The notes under the pieces are model-generated. The model did no database searches. It worked only from the letters and a program-made list of their open reading frames with translations, and was not told where the DNA came from. Below, piece by piece: positions 19,999 to 27,886 of a stretch of DNA of 64,000 bases. Where the stretch lies: NCBI GenBank assembly GCA_016706055.1, contig JADJKL010000004.1, positions 62,001-126,000 on the forward strand. The letters run 5' to 3'. The DNA comes from Chitinophagaceae bacterium. Its GTDB lineage: Bacteria; Bacteroidota; Bacteroidia; Chitinophagales; Chitinophagaceae. Position 1 is the stretch's first letter. Each line of letters starts with the position of its first letter. A program made the translations under genes and the position numbers.

Positions 19999-20925
19999 TT
20001 AGAATTTTACCAATAATCCAATGCCAACGATTGATTTTACTTGTAAACCAGGTGATGTTTTAGTTGCTCCGAATAGTCTTACATCATCATCATAAATAAG
20101 ATCAACGCCCCATGTAGCCGAAATTACTTTTGAAATTTTAGCATTTAATGTGTTTGACATAAATAAGTCAACATTCTGCGGATTTCTTCTGTAGTTGGAG
20201 AATAAATCAAGTCTGCCTTTGTAAGTGATGTTTTTACTTATCTCTTTTAAATAATTTATTGTTGCAAAGGCACCGAATTCAAGGTTTGTTTTTTTACCAG
20301 GCGTAACGCCATAAGCTCCTTTATTTGACAGTGCAGTATCTCTTACAATTACCCAACGGGCAGTGGTGGGTGAGAAGAAGATAGAAAGATCTTTTGTTGG
20401 CTTGTAATCAAGACCTACACTTAAGAGCAAATAACCAGGCGCCATAAAATTGGAGGACAATGTTTGTACATTATCAGAAAAGGTATAACCTTTAAAAAAT
20501 TGCGAACGTAAATTAACAAGCCCAGCAAGATTTAATTTAGGCTTTAATGCATATCCATACTTAGATAAGAGGTCGAAGCGATCATCGTTTTTACGGCTAC
20601 CCAAACTCGTTGTGTTAACATAACCAAGGTTAAAGTCAAATGTGTTGTCCCAGCTATGTTTATCTTTTTGATAAAATGCATATAAGCTAAGTAAGGAGTT
20701 TACAGATAATGAAAAATCATCACCACCTGCAGCCCAGTTTGATAAAGAGCCTTGCGAAATATTAAGGCCATAGATTCCGCCTTTTTTCCATGTTTTAGTA
20801 CTTGTGTCAGCAGCATCTTTTTTAATTGACTTGCCTGCATCTTTCTGTAAATCTTTTATTGCTCCATCCTGTGCAGTAGCTGCAATGCTGATAACAGTAA
20901 AAAGAGAGAAAATCATTTTCTTCAT
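19999..20925 (-). CDS. DUF3078 outer-membrane-like protein, copy B
   Basis: 308 residues from ATG 20925, where a clean signal peptide starts (MKKMIFSLFTVISIAATAQ); an in-frame extension to 20946 adds only a polar stretch. Same blocks as copy A: 'NISQGSLSNWAAGGDDFSL', 'NTTSLGSRKNDDRFDLLSKYGYAL', 'FSNYRRNPQNVDLFMSN', 'GVDLIYDDDVRLFG', end 'GIGLLVKF'. A tandem duplication of a putative outer-membrane protein. Neither copy has lost a conserved block, so both are probably functional. Role unknown. Confidence 0.9.
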   Translation of the reverse strand: MKKMIFSLFTVISIAATAQDGAIKDLQKDAGKSIKKDAADTSTKTWKKGGIYGLNISQGSLSNWAAGGDDFSLSVNSLLSLYAFYQKDKHSWDNTFDFNLGYVNTTSLGSRKNDDRFDLLSKYGYALKPKLNLAGLVNLRSQFFKGYTFSDNVQTLSSNFMAPGYLLLSVGLDYKPTKDLSIFFSPTTARWVIVRDTALSNKGAYGVTPGKKTNLEFGAFATINYLKEISKNITYKGRLDLFSNYRRNPQNVDLFMSNTLNAKISKVISATWGVDLIYDDDVRLFGATKTSPGLQVKSIVGIGLLVKF

Positions 20926-21020
20926 ATCGGTTAATTTTTTGTGCAAATGTAGATACTATCACATTTTTTGAGCAGTGAATTCGATGAGTAACCTAATTTG
21001 TTCGTTAACTGATAGACACA

Positions 21021-21052
21021 AAAAAGCCTTCTGAAATAAATCAGAAGGCTTA
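21021..21052 (-). terminator. Rho-independent terminator of the tRNA-like RNA
   Basis: On the minus strand AGCCTTCTGA / TCAGAAGGCT (10-bp perfect stem, loop TTTATT) followed by TTTTTT. Begins a few bases after the 3' end of the tRNA-like fold. Confidence 0.88.
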
Positions 21053-21057
21053 ATTAG

Positions 21058-21236
21058 CTGTAGGGGGAGGGATCGAACCTCCACGGAGCAGTTAGTTGTA
21101 GCACAAAGTTCGGTGGTCGACCCCGGTCGTTCCGGTATTGCTACCAAAACGGCTCTATGCTATATTTATCCTGTTACCTCCACCCCCGAGACAAGAGGGC
21201 ATGTCTGCCATGCTTACGCAATTTCATCACCCCACA
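21058..21236 (-). ncRNA. tRNA-like structured RNA (~179 nt) with expanded variable arm; family unrecognised
   Basis: Read on the minus strand. Ends pair: TGTGGGG (21236-21230) with CCCTACA (21065-21059), plus an outer C-G pair. T-arm GGAGG-TTCGATC-CCTCC (21082-21066) carries the tRNA consensus. T8-G9, then a 3-bp D-stem ATG/CAT (21227-21225, 21203-21201) with loop AAATTG...GCAGA, the Leu/Ser (type II) tRNA pattern, enlarged by 10 bases. Anticodon-like arm CCCTC-TTGTCTC-GGGGG (21199-21183) would show GTC with a pyrimidine at position 37, which is abnormal. The variable arm starts GGAG/CTCC, then CAG/CTG, and holds ~79 more bases with helix GTAGCA/TGCTAC. No CCA encoded. It has its own promoter and terminator. 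Not a tmRNA, SRP or RNase P RNA by any core motif I know. Fold made by hand. Confidence 0.7.
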
Positions 21237-21270
21237 GTGTATGTCTTGTTATGTTAAGAACTTGATGGAA

Positions 21271-21303
21271 CAAATATAGGGTGATTTGTCAATTTATTCC
21301 AAA
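21271..21303 (-). promoter_or_regulatory. Bacteroidota-type promoter of the tRNA-like RNA
   Basis: Minus strand: TTTG at 21303-21300, 21 bases, then TATATTTG at 21278-21271, matching TTTG-N19-21-TAnnTTTG. Transcription would begin near 21265, about 30 bases before the tRNA-like fold. Confidence 0.7.
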
Positions 21304-21387
21304 TTTTCTAATAAATATTTTAAAAGTATAGAAATTATTCAAATAATTACTTATTATTGTAAATAATATCTAAAAACGATAATCAAA

Positions 21388-21858
21388 ATGGCTGCCAAAT
21401 TAAATCTTGATAAACTCGATCTTCAGATCATTCACCACATGATGGAGAATGCTGAAATCTCTTATGCTGAGCTTGGAAAGAAACTATTTGTTTCTGGTGG
21501 TACTATTCATGTCCGTATCAAAAAACTACAAGAAGCAGGAGTCGTCAAAGGTACAAGGTTGAAGGCAGACCTCAAACAGCTGGGCTATGATGTGATTGCT
21601 TTTATCGGAATCTATCTGAAAGAAAGTTCCTTGTACGATTCTGTTGCGAAAGACCTGCAAAAAATTCCAGAGATCGTTCGACTTAACTATACCACGGGTA
21701 ACTATAGCATGTTTGCAGAAATAGTTTGTAAAGATATTTCAGAACTACGCCATGTATTGCATGATCAGTTGCAAAAAATAAAAGGGATTGAAAGAACAGA
21801 AACGTTTATTTCGCTGGATGAAAGCTTTAGTAGAAATGTGAAAGTGATAACACCTTAA
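21388..21858 (+). CDS. Lrp/AsnC-family transcriptional regulator
   Basis: 156 residues. N-terminal winged helix-turn-helix ('LDLQIIHHMMENAEISYAELGKKL', 'SGGTIHVRIKKLQEAGVVKG') followed by the RAM effector-binding domain ('DVIAFIGIYL', 'VRLNYTTGNYSMFAEIVCKD', 'IKGIERTETFISL'). Members bind amino acids and act as dimers or octamers. ATG 21388 begins the typical 'KLDKLD..II' start. Neighbouring transport gene ends on top of it (4-base tail-to-tail overlap), so regulation of that gene is possible but not shown. Close relatives in Bacteroidota are general metabolic regulators. Confidence 0.93.
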   Translation: MAAKLNLDKLDLQIIHHMMENAEISYAELGKKLFVSGGTIHVRIKKLQEAGVVKGTRLKADLKQLGYDVIAFIGIYLKESSLYDSVAKDLQKIPEIVRLNYTTGNYSMFAEIVCKDISELRHVLHDQLQKIKGIERTETFISLDESFSRNVKVITP

Positions 21859-22940
21859 ATTCTTCCTCTTACATTTAATGCATCTCTTAATCCATTTCCT
21901 AAAAGATTAAAAGCAAGTACTAATAACATAATAGCAAAGCCCGGTGCCAGTGCAAGCATCGGGTTTTGTGTGATGATGAAATTGTAATTCTCTTTTATCA
22001 TTAATCCCCAGCTAGGTTGTGGTGGCTGAACACCGATTCCCAAAAAGCTAAGACCAGCTTCTATAACAATGGCTGATGCAAAATTGGCGGCAGCAATTAC
22101 CATTACTGGTCCCATAATATTTGGCCAGATATGACGAACGATTATTCTGAAATTTGAAAAGCCTAAAGCTCTTGTTGCTTCTACATATTCTAGTTCTCTT
22201 ACGCCTAACACTTGCCCTCTCACCAATCTTGCTACATTCACCCACATGGTTAATCCAATGGCAATGAATATCTGCCAGAAGCCCTTTCCTAATGCTAATG
22301 TGATTGCAAAAACCAATAACAAGGTTGGAATACTCCAGATCACATTGATGAACCACATAATAATATCATCTGTACGGCCACGAAAAAATCCGGCCAGCGA
22401 ACCTAAAAGCAAACCAATACTTAATGAAATGATTACAGTAATAAGGCCCACACTTAAGCTTACTCTTGTGCCTACAATGATTCTGCTAAATATATCTCTT
22501 CCATATTTATCAGTACCCAGCCAGAATTTTTTTGTAATAACAGGAGTTGATGCTGTTTGCGAAATATGATAAGCCATTCTTTCACTTAATCCATCATCAA
22601 TATATTTTTGAACGATGATGCTGTCACCCTTTTGCTGATGACTATCAATGGGAATGTAATGATAAACATCTTCTTTGCCAGACGCTAATTGAGAAAAGAA
22701 ACTTGTTGTAACAACGTCTTTGTCTTTTTTTACTTTAATAAAACTTTGTTTGTAGCCGGGTTTCTCTCCGCCGATTTCTAAAATGATGCGATTAGAATAA
22801 GGAGATGGATCCGGAGCAATAAAATAAGCGAATATGGCAATAATTACAGCAAGAAAAATAACAATCAATCCAAAGACAGCGCCTTTGTTTTTTTTCAACC
22901 GCCGCCAAGCCGCTGATTGGAAAGAAATGGATTGATTCAT
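21855..22940 (-). CDS. Oligopeptide/dipeptide-type ABC transporter permease (DppC/OppC family)
   Basis: 361 residues. OppC_N helix near the start ('WRRLKKNKGAVFGLIVIFLAVIIAIFAYFIAPDP', ~10-45), a large periplasmic loop (~50-140), 'FWLGTDKYGRDIFSRIIVGTRVSL' and the permease EAA loop 'YVEATRALGFSNFRIIVRHIWPN', ending 'GFAIMLLVLAFNLLGNGLRD'. Six helices. The partner DppB permease, ATPases and binding protein are absent from the window, as often in Bacteroidota where these subunits are scattered. Substrate unknown. Confidence 0.92.
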   Translation of the reverse strand: MNQSISFQSAAWRRLKKNKGAVFGLIVIFLAVIIAIFAYFIAPDPSPYSNRIILEIGGEKPGYKQSFIKVKKDKDVVTTSFFSQLASGKEDVYHYIPIDSHQQKGDSIIVQKYIDDGLSERMAYHISQTASTPVITKKFWLGTDKYGRDIFSRIIVGTRVSLSVGLITVIISLSIGLLLGSLAGFFRGRTDDIIMWFINVIWSIPTLLLVFAITLALGKGFWQIFIAIGLTMWVNVARLVRGQVLGVRELEYVEATRALGFSNFRIIVRHIWPNIMGPVMVIAAANFASAIVIEAGLSFLGIGVQPPQPSWGLMIKENYNFIITQNPMLALAPGFAIMLLVLAFNLLGNGLRDALNVRGRI

Positions 22941-22958
22941 GAGTGGAAAGATAAGAAT

Positions 22959-24086
22959 TTAGTGAACCTTCCTCCCTTTCCATTCATATTTTCCAAATTG
23001 ACCGAGCAGACCGGAAAGAATAGTATACATAATATGTAATGGTTGAAAAAATAAGAAGTACTTAAGTAGCGACTTTTTATTAAAGAAAGAAGCAACATTG
23101 TAAACAAATGGAAGTTCCACAATTGTTTTGGCGAGCCACAAGCCAATCAGGTATATCCAATAGGAAGAGCAGAAAAAGCCTGCAACACCAAGAATCAGAA
23201 ATGAAAGATTAAATAAATAAACAAGGAGCAACACTACAATTATTCTTTTATCATCATAATTTTTAGCCTTGCTTGCCCAACGGATACGTTGATTAAAAAA
23301 AGCCTTCCAAGTTTTCATGGGTTGAGTGAAAACAATGGCTTCCTTTGATTTCAGGTAATGCACTTTATCCGGATATTGCTTCCATATTTTATGCATCAAC
23401 AGCATATCATCGCCAGAAGCAATATTATCAATTCCCTGAAAGCCGTTTACTTCACTAAATGCTTTTTTCTCATAGGCAAGATTGGCGCCGTTGCACATAG
23501 AATGAGCATTTTTATAAACAGAAGCTCCGGTAATGCCTTGTAGTACTAAAAAGTCAAGTGTTTGAAAAATCTGTAGTAACGAATTATTATTTTCAAAAAC
23601 AACCGGCGCTGCGATAAATGCTGATTGCTTTTCCATTTTGAAAGAAGCAATAGTTGCTAACCAATTACTCTGTGGTAAACAATCAGCATCGGTTGTAACA
23701 ATCAGATCTCCGGTTGCTGCAGCTATTCCGGTTTCAATGGCTTTCTTTTTATAGGAATTGATGTTATCTTCTTTTAACTGTATCAACTTCACCGAAGGGA
23801 ATTGCTGAACAATTGTTGCGGTTTTATCTGTTGAATGATCGTCTATTACAATTATTTCAAATAAGTCGGCAGGATAAGTTTGGTTTTGTAATGCTTGCAG
23901 TAACTGGCCAATATTTTCTTCTTCATTTCGGGCAGGGATGATAACGGAAATGGTTGTTTGTACAGGTTCATTGCTTGGGATATAATAAGGAATTGATTGC
24001 CAGCCATTCCAGTAATACAGGATAAGTCCGCCATAAACAACAAATAATGGTATAATAATATACAAAAGGAGCATGTAGATGGGCAA
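22959..24086 (-). CDS. Family 2 glycosyltransferase, membrane-bound
   Basis: 375 residues. N-terminal membrane helix (~5-25); GT2 catalytic domain 'TISVIIPARNEEENIGQLLQAL', 'IIVIDDHSTDKTATI', DxD-like 'TTDADC', acceptor-site 'NQRIRWASK' (QxxRW type); two or three C-terminal helices. This arrangement is typical of processive or lipid-linked sugar transferases at the inner membrane. Substrate cannot be told. Gap of 18 bases to the permease gene downstream suggests cotranscription. Confidence 0.88.
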   Translation of the reverse strand: MPIYMLLLYIIIPLFVVYGGLILYYWNGWQSIPYYIPSNEPVQTTISVIIPARNEEENIGQLLQALQNQTYPADLFEIIVIDDHSTDKTATIVQQFPSVKLIQLKEDNINSYKKKAIETGIAAATGDLIVTTDADCLPQSNWLATIASFKMEKQSAFIAAPVVFENNNSLLQIFQTLDFLVLQGITGASVYKNAHSMCNGANLAYEKKAFSEVNGFQGIDNIASGDDMLLMHKIWKQYPDKVHYLKSKEAIVFTQPMKTWKAFFNQRIRWASKAKNYDDKRIIVVLLLVYLFNLSFLILGVAGFFCSSYWIYLIGLWLAKTIVELPFVYNVASFFNKKSLLKYFLFFQPLHIMYTILSGLLGQFGKYEWKGRKVH

Positions 24087-24171
24087 ATCTAAACATTGTC
24101 ATCTGTGTAGCAAAGCTTGTAATTTTACTTTCAAACAGTATAATAGTTAAACGGATACGTTATTCCCTTTT

Positions 24172-24933
24172 ATGAAAATCAAACTATTTTCAGCTTTAAC
24201 AGCAGTTCTATTCTTAATGCTACTAACCTCTTTTACCTGTAAACAAGTTGGCTCAAAAAACAACAACAGTCAATCTTCGCTAGCAATCAATCCTTGCATT
24301 GAATCACAAGCAACTTCAAACAAAGCCTCCATTTTTTCACAAAGCAATATCTATTCAACAGCCAGAGCCAACATCAAAAATGCATTTAATAGGGATAGTT
24401 TGGAACATGCCATTTCTTTTGGAAAAGATGTGAATGGTAACAATATAACATCTGCAATGAGTATAGGTAGTGGGCATAGTTCAGGAATTGAAACAGTAAC
24501 CAACATGTTTGCGGACATTCATAACCATTCCAAAGAAACACCTCCATCCAGTGGTGACCTTTATGGGTTTATTAATATGGCAACTGAATACAGGCTTTAC
24601 GAAACAAGATATATCGTAACTGCAAATGGATTTGTATATGCGTTTGTAATTATTGATCTGCAAACTGCCAGCAATTTTGTCATAAAATATCCAAAAGTAT
24701 CTAACCCGGGTTATCAGCCCGGGTTTCCGGATTCTTTGGTAGATGAGTTTAATGAATTGAAAGGTGTTTATGCTGCAAGCGATGAAATGGCAATGGCTTT
24801 TATACTGGAAAAATATAATGTCGGGGTTGCTCTGCTAAAGCAAGATGATAATGGAAGTTTTAAACGGCTTAATACAAAAGAAATCACTTATTCAAATGGT
24901 CTAAAAAAATATGTTGCAAATAATTGTCAATAG
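24172..24933 (+). CDS. Lipoprotein with JAMM/MPN-like metal motif
   Basis: 253 residues. Signal peptide with lipobox ending at Cys ~24 ('LTSFTC'). Central 'NMFADIHNHSKETPPSSGDLYGFINMA' carries H-x-H-x6-S-x2-D, close to the JAMM zinc-peptidase motif H-x-H-x7-S-x2-D but one residue shorter. It is followed by a conserved 'YIVTANGFVYAFVI' strand and an alpha-helical end. JAMM enzymes cut isopeptide or C-terminal bonds; an outer-membrane-anchored member is unusual. No obvious Glu upstream was assigned. It might be a non-catalytic relative. No operon partner: genes on either side run the other way. Confidence 0.5.
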   Translation: MKIKLFSALTAVLFLMLLTSFTCKQVGSKNNNSQSSLAINPCIESQATSNKASIFSQSNIYSTARANIKNAFNRDSLEHAISFGKDVNGNNITSAMSIGSGHSSGIETVTNMFADIHNHSKETPPSSGDLYGFINMATEYRLYETRYIVTANGFVYAFVIIDLQTASNFVIKYPKVSNPGYQPGFPDSLVDEFNELKGVYAASDEMAMAFILEKYNVGVALLKQDDNGSFKRLNTKEITYSNGLKKYVANNCQ

Positions 24934-24935
24934 AC

Positions 24936-25781
24936 TTAGCGAAAGGCTTCCACTATTTCTTCCACATGTTTTTCATGCAACACCTGGTGACCGGCAGGAA
25001 TAATGGAAATGGTACAATGTTCTTCAATTCCTTTTCTGAATTTTTCGCCTACGGAAGAAAGAATAATACGATCATGTTTCCCATAAACCAACCTCACTGG
25101 TGTTTTATGCTTCCGTATATTTTTTTTAATAAGTGAAATATTAGGTTTTATTTTTCTCAATGTTGTCCAACGGGCATAAAGCAAACGCCTCACTTCAGCA
25201 TCACCGATATAATAGGTTACAAATTTGAAAATACTTGTGTTTACCAGTTTCAGTTTGTTCAGCAATTTTAAAAAGCCAAGAAACCAACCGGGCTTTTTCA
25301 TAGTTAATTTGAAGAATTTATTTCCTAGCCAAGTTTGTGTTGCCAGCCAATACCAGAAATTTACTTTTAATCCATCGGGAGCAAGCAAAACCAGCTTTTC
25401 AATTTTTTCGGGAATGGTTTGATAAAGACTTAATGCCATGCGGCCGCCGAGGCTGAAACCGAGGAGAGAGAGTTTAGGGTTGGGGTTTTGAGGTTGGAAG
25501 TTTGAGGTTGGAGGTTTGGAGTTGTTTTGTTCTAATATTCCATATAGTATTTGCTGTAAGTCGTTTGCTGTAAAATTGATTCCATCTTTCCAATCCGTTT
25601 TTCCATGAAAGGGCAGGTCAATCGCAAAAAAAGTAAACTGATTGCCAGCATGCTTTCCCAGAAATTCAAAGGCAACCGCTTCTTCGCCATACCCGTGAAA
25701 ACAAAATATAAAGGTTTGTCCGTAACCGACTTTCTTATAATGAATATAAGAAGATTGATAAGAAATTGTTGCTGATACCAT
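24936..25781 (-). CDS. Alpha/beta hydrolase
   Basis: 281 residues. Oxyanion 'FCFHGYGEEA', 'AIDLPFHGKTD', nucleophile elbow 'GFSLGG' (Ser ~116), acid 'YGKHDRI', catalytic His in 'AGHQVLHEKH' near the end. No signal peptide, so cytoplasmic. Family members hydrolyse esters, amides or thioesters; the substrate cannot be read. An insert of repeated DNA (25472-25525) encodes a Pro/Asn/Gln-rich loop ('KPPTSNFQPQNPNPK') between the cap and the nucleophile strand. Stops 3 bases from the lipoprotein gene's stop (convergent). Confidence 0.85.
   Translation of the reverse strand: MVSATISYQSSYIHYKKVGYGQTFIFCFHGYGEEAVAFEFLGKHAGNQFTFFAIDLPFHGKTDWKDGINFTANDLQQILYGILEQNNSKPPTSNFQPQNPNPKLSLLGFSLGGRMALSLYQTIPEKIEKLVLLAPDGLKVNFWYWLATQTWLGNKFFKLTMKKPGWFLGFLKLLNKLKLVNTSIFKFVTYYIGDAEVRRLLYARWTTLRKIKPNISLIKKNIRKHKTPVRLVYGKHDRIILSSVGEKFRKGIEEHCTISIIPAGHQVLHEKHVEEIVEAFR
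25472..25525. repeat. Imperfect 14-base direct repeats inside the hydrolase gene
   Basis: TTTGAGGTTGGAAG (25487-25500) and TTTGAGGTTGGAGG (25501-25514), flanked by partial copies GGTTGGGG and TTTGGAGTTG. Purely G/T/A on the plus strand. In frame with the hydrolase. Similar G/T-rich microrepeats are scattered in Bacteroidota genomes. Confidence 0.6.
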
Positions 25782-25874
25782 GTTAGAAAGATCAACAACA
25801 AAGCTAGCTACTACAATTGAGAATAAAACAACTGCTAATAGTATAAAGTAGATAACCGGTAACTAAAAAAATAG

Positions 25875-27092
25875 TTATTTAGTAAATGCTTTTATACTAA
25901 AACTGTTATCAAAACTTGAATCCTAAAAAGTAATACCCACCTACAAGGTGATTGACCGGGCCCACCAGTATTTATACCTGCTGTTAGGTTTTGAGATTGT
26001 TGAAAAACACTCATTCCCAAAGTATTAATAATCTCAATATTTACTGACTGTTTTTTTTGACTATTAATTTCAGCTTGCAAATTTGAAGAAGTACTAATTG
26101 TATATATTCTACGAATATCTAAGTCCTTTGGTTTGTAAAAAAAGCTAACGGTAGAAGAATAAGAAACTTTGTTTGGGTCAATCATTTTTAACCGGTAAAG
26201 ATTTAGCCCTGGTAAAGGATTTTGATCAGTCCAGCTATATTCTGTAGCTAGCCCTATGACAGTTGCAGGTTTTGTATAAACTGGCAGAAATTCATTTCTG
26301 CTTTCTGTTTTCCTTTGCAATTCAAAAGTACTTCCAGCTTCATCTGATACAGATTGCCATTTCAACAGAACTTTCTCATTATGTAGTTGCGCACTAAAAT
26401 CAAGGAGCTTTAATGGAAGAGGAGTGTTAAATGCAAAAAGATTTTTGTTTCTGACACGAATAAATAGGTAGTTATGTCCCAGATCATTTATATGAATCCC
26501 ATCTCCTACACTTACTTCCGGTTTGATATTGTTAAGCCCGTCAGTAGTTACAATGTCGGTCAGAAATCAATAGAAAATAACCCGAAATTGTTGTTTATTG
26601 AGTCAACTAAAGTTCTCAGGGAATCCTTAAGGTCTGTCGTAAGACTTCTTGGTTGAGATGTAGCAATATAGCATCGAACGTTCGCAGCAGAAATAGTTTG
26701 AAACATTAGCCGGAAATTATCCATGCTTTCTTTTTTTGTATAGCCATTAGCAACATCGTTAGTCGGAAGGTTAATTATGATAATGTCAGGTGAAAGACTT
26801 AATGCTTTTGTAACATTTGAGTTTGGTGAGGGCTTACAAAACCAGTATGCATTTGGTGATAAGTTGTTTGACCACTATATGCAATACTTGTAACAATAGT
26901 ATCAAGACCATCAGCCATATTTTGCCGAAAGTGAGCCTGTGTCCTTCCAACCCAAGAAGTAGAAGGTGAACTTGACCCCTGACCAGCCGCCGTTGAAGAT
27001 CCCATTACTACAATTTTCTTTTGTGCTGATAATGTGCTTAACAAACAAAGATTGTTAAATATTATCAGTGAGTAGAATGCACACTTTTTCAT
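25875..27092 (-). pseudogene. Exported SGNH/GDSL hydrolase with type IX secretion-like tail, frame broken
   Basis: About 405 residues if repaired. Signal peptide (ends 'LSTLSAQ'); block I 'VMGSSTAAGQGSS' with the nucleophile Ser; block III 'NLPTNDVANG'; block V 'VGDGIHIND' supplying Asp and His; then a beta domain ('LLKWQSVSDEAGSTFELQR') and a C-terminal 'NIEIINTLGMSVFQQ ... GGYYFLGFKF ... SIKAFTK', which resembles a type A sorting domain of the type IX secretion system. So a secreted or surface esterase (inference). Breaks near 26830, 26563, 25945 and 25905, each single-base. Confidence 0.78.
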
Positions 27093-27347
27093 TTAAAGTA
27101 TTTTAAAATTGTTTCAGAGAAGTACGATGACTGTCTAAGGGCATTTTTAGATAGGGGTGGAAATTAAATATACAAAATAGCTAGTTTTTAAAGGTAAATT
27201 TGTTTGCTTTTAGTGCGGGATTCCAAATACCCCCTCCAAAGTTTTCCGTTTTAGCGGTACAGTTAAAGAGTGTTGAACATAGACTTTCACCTAGCAAATT
27301 CGTTCATAATAATATTAAGTGAAACGTAGATATTCAAAGAAATTTCT

Positions 27348-27355
27348 TATTTTTG
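27348..27355 (+). promoter_or_regulatory. -7 element before the MarR gene
   Basis: TATTTTTG fits TAnnTTTG, 22 bases before ATG 27377. No clear -33 TTTG seen. The 256 bases from 27093 to 27348 hold no gene I can support. Confidence 0.45.
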
Positions 27356-27376
27356 AATAGTTGCACAAACAACTAT

Positions 27377-27817
27377 ATGTCAAACAACCATTTTAAAAGA
27401 GGAGAGTTATACAGCTTTATCACCGGTCAAGCATCTACTGCTATCGCAAGACGATTACAGAAAAAGTTTAATAATGCCGGTTTGAACATTACCATAGAAC
27501 AATGGAGTGTGTTATATCATTTATGGAAAAAAGAAGGTATTAGTCAGCAGGAAATATGTAATGCTACGTTTCGGGATAAGCCGAGCATTACCCGTTTAGT
27601 TGATAACCTTGAAAAATTAAATCTTGTAAAAAGAGTTGCTTCAGAAAATGACAGACGCATTAATTTGATATACCTGACAAAAGATGCACAGAAATTGCAG
27701 GAAGAAACAATGGCTATTGCTGACGAGACATTAAATGAAGCGTTGGAAAAAGTGCCGTCGGATAAAATTGACATTTGCAAAGAAGTTTTACAAATAGTGT
27801 ATGATAATTTGAAATAG
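27377..27817 (+). CDS. MarR-family transcriptional regulator
   Basis: 146 residues from ATG 27377; an upstream in-frame TTG at 27353 overlaps the likely promoter and is rejected. Winged helix with 'LNITIEQWSVLYHLWKKEGISQQEICNATF', recognition helix 'DKPSITRLVDNLEKLNLVKR' and wing 'ASENDRRINLIYLT'. MarR proteins are dimeric, usually repressors released by a small ligand. The acyl-CoA dehydrogenase gene downstream is a plausible target, as fatty-acid degradation genes often sit behind MarR regulators in Bacteroidota (inference). Confidence 0.92.
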   Translation: MSNNHFKRGELYSFITGQASTAIARRLQKKFNNAGLNITIEQWSVLYHLWKKEGISQQEICNATFRDKPSITRLVDNLEKLNLVKRVASENDRRINLIYLTKDAQKLQEETMAIADETLNEALEKVPSDKIDICKEVLQIVYDNLK

Positions 27818-27858
27818 TGAATAGTGAATGGTGAATGGTGAATGGTGAATGGTGAATG
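27817..27858. repeat. Heptanucleotide tandem repeat (GTGAATG x6)
   Basis: Six consecutive 7-mers, the first GTGAATA and the rest GTGAATG, starting on the last base of the MarR stop codon. Typical of Bacteroidota intergenic microsatellites; copy number probably varies between strains. Confidence 0.9.
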
Positions 27859-27886
27859 GTAGGATAAGTTAGACTTGTGAAGGTAA

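Noticed and set aside
21058..21236. tmRNA (ssrA)
   Set aside because: Too short, no tag-peptide reading frame, no 'GGxTTCGAC' 5' motif, and a D-stem is present, which tmRNA lacks.
21058..21236. tRNA-Leu interrupted by a group I intron, or selC
   Set aside because: The extra bases are in the variable arm, not the anticodon loop; no group I core seen. For selC the anticodon is not TCA and the D-stem is too short.
24936..25781. Lysophospholipase or haloalkane dehalogenase
   Set aside because: Only general alpha/beta hydrolase motifs are visible; the specific name is not supported.
27817..27858. CRISPR array
   Set aside because: Direct 7-mers without spacers and no cas genes; a microsatellite.
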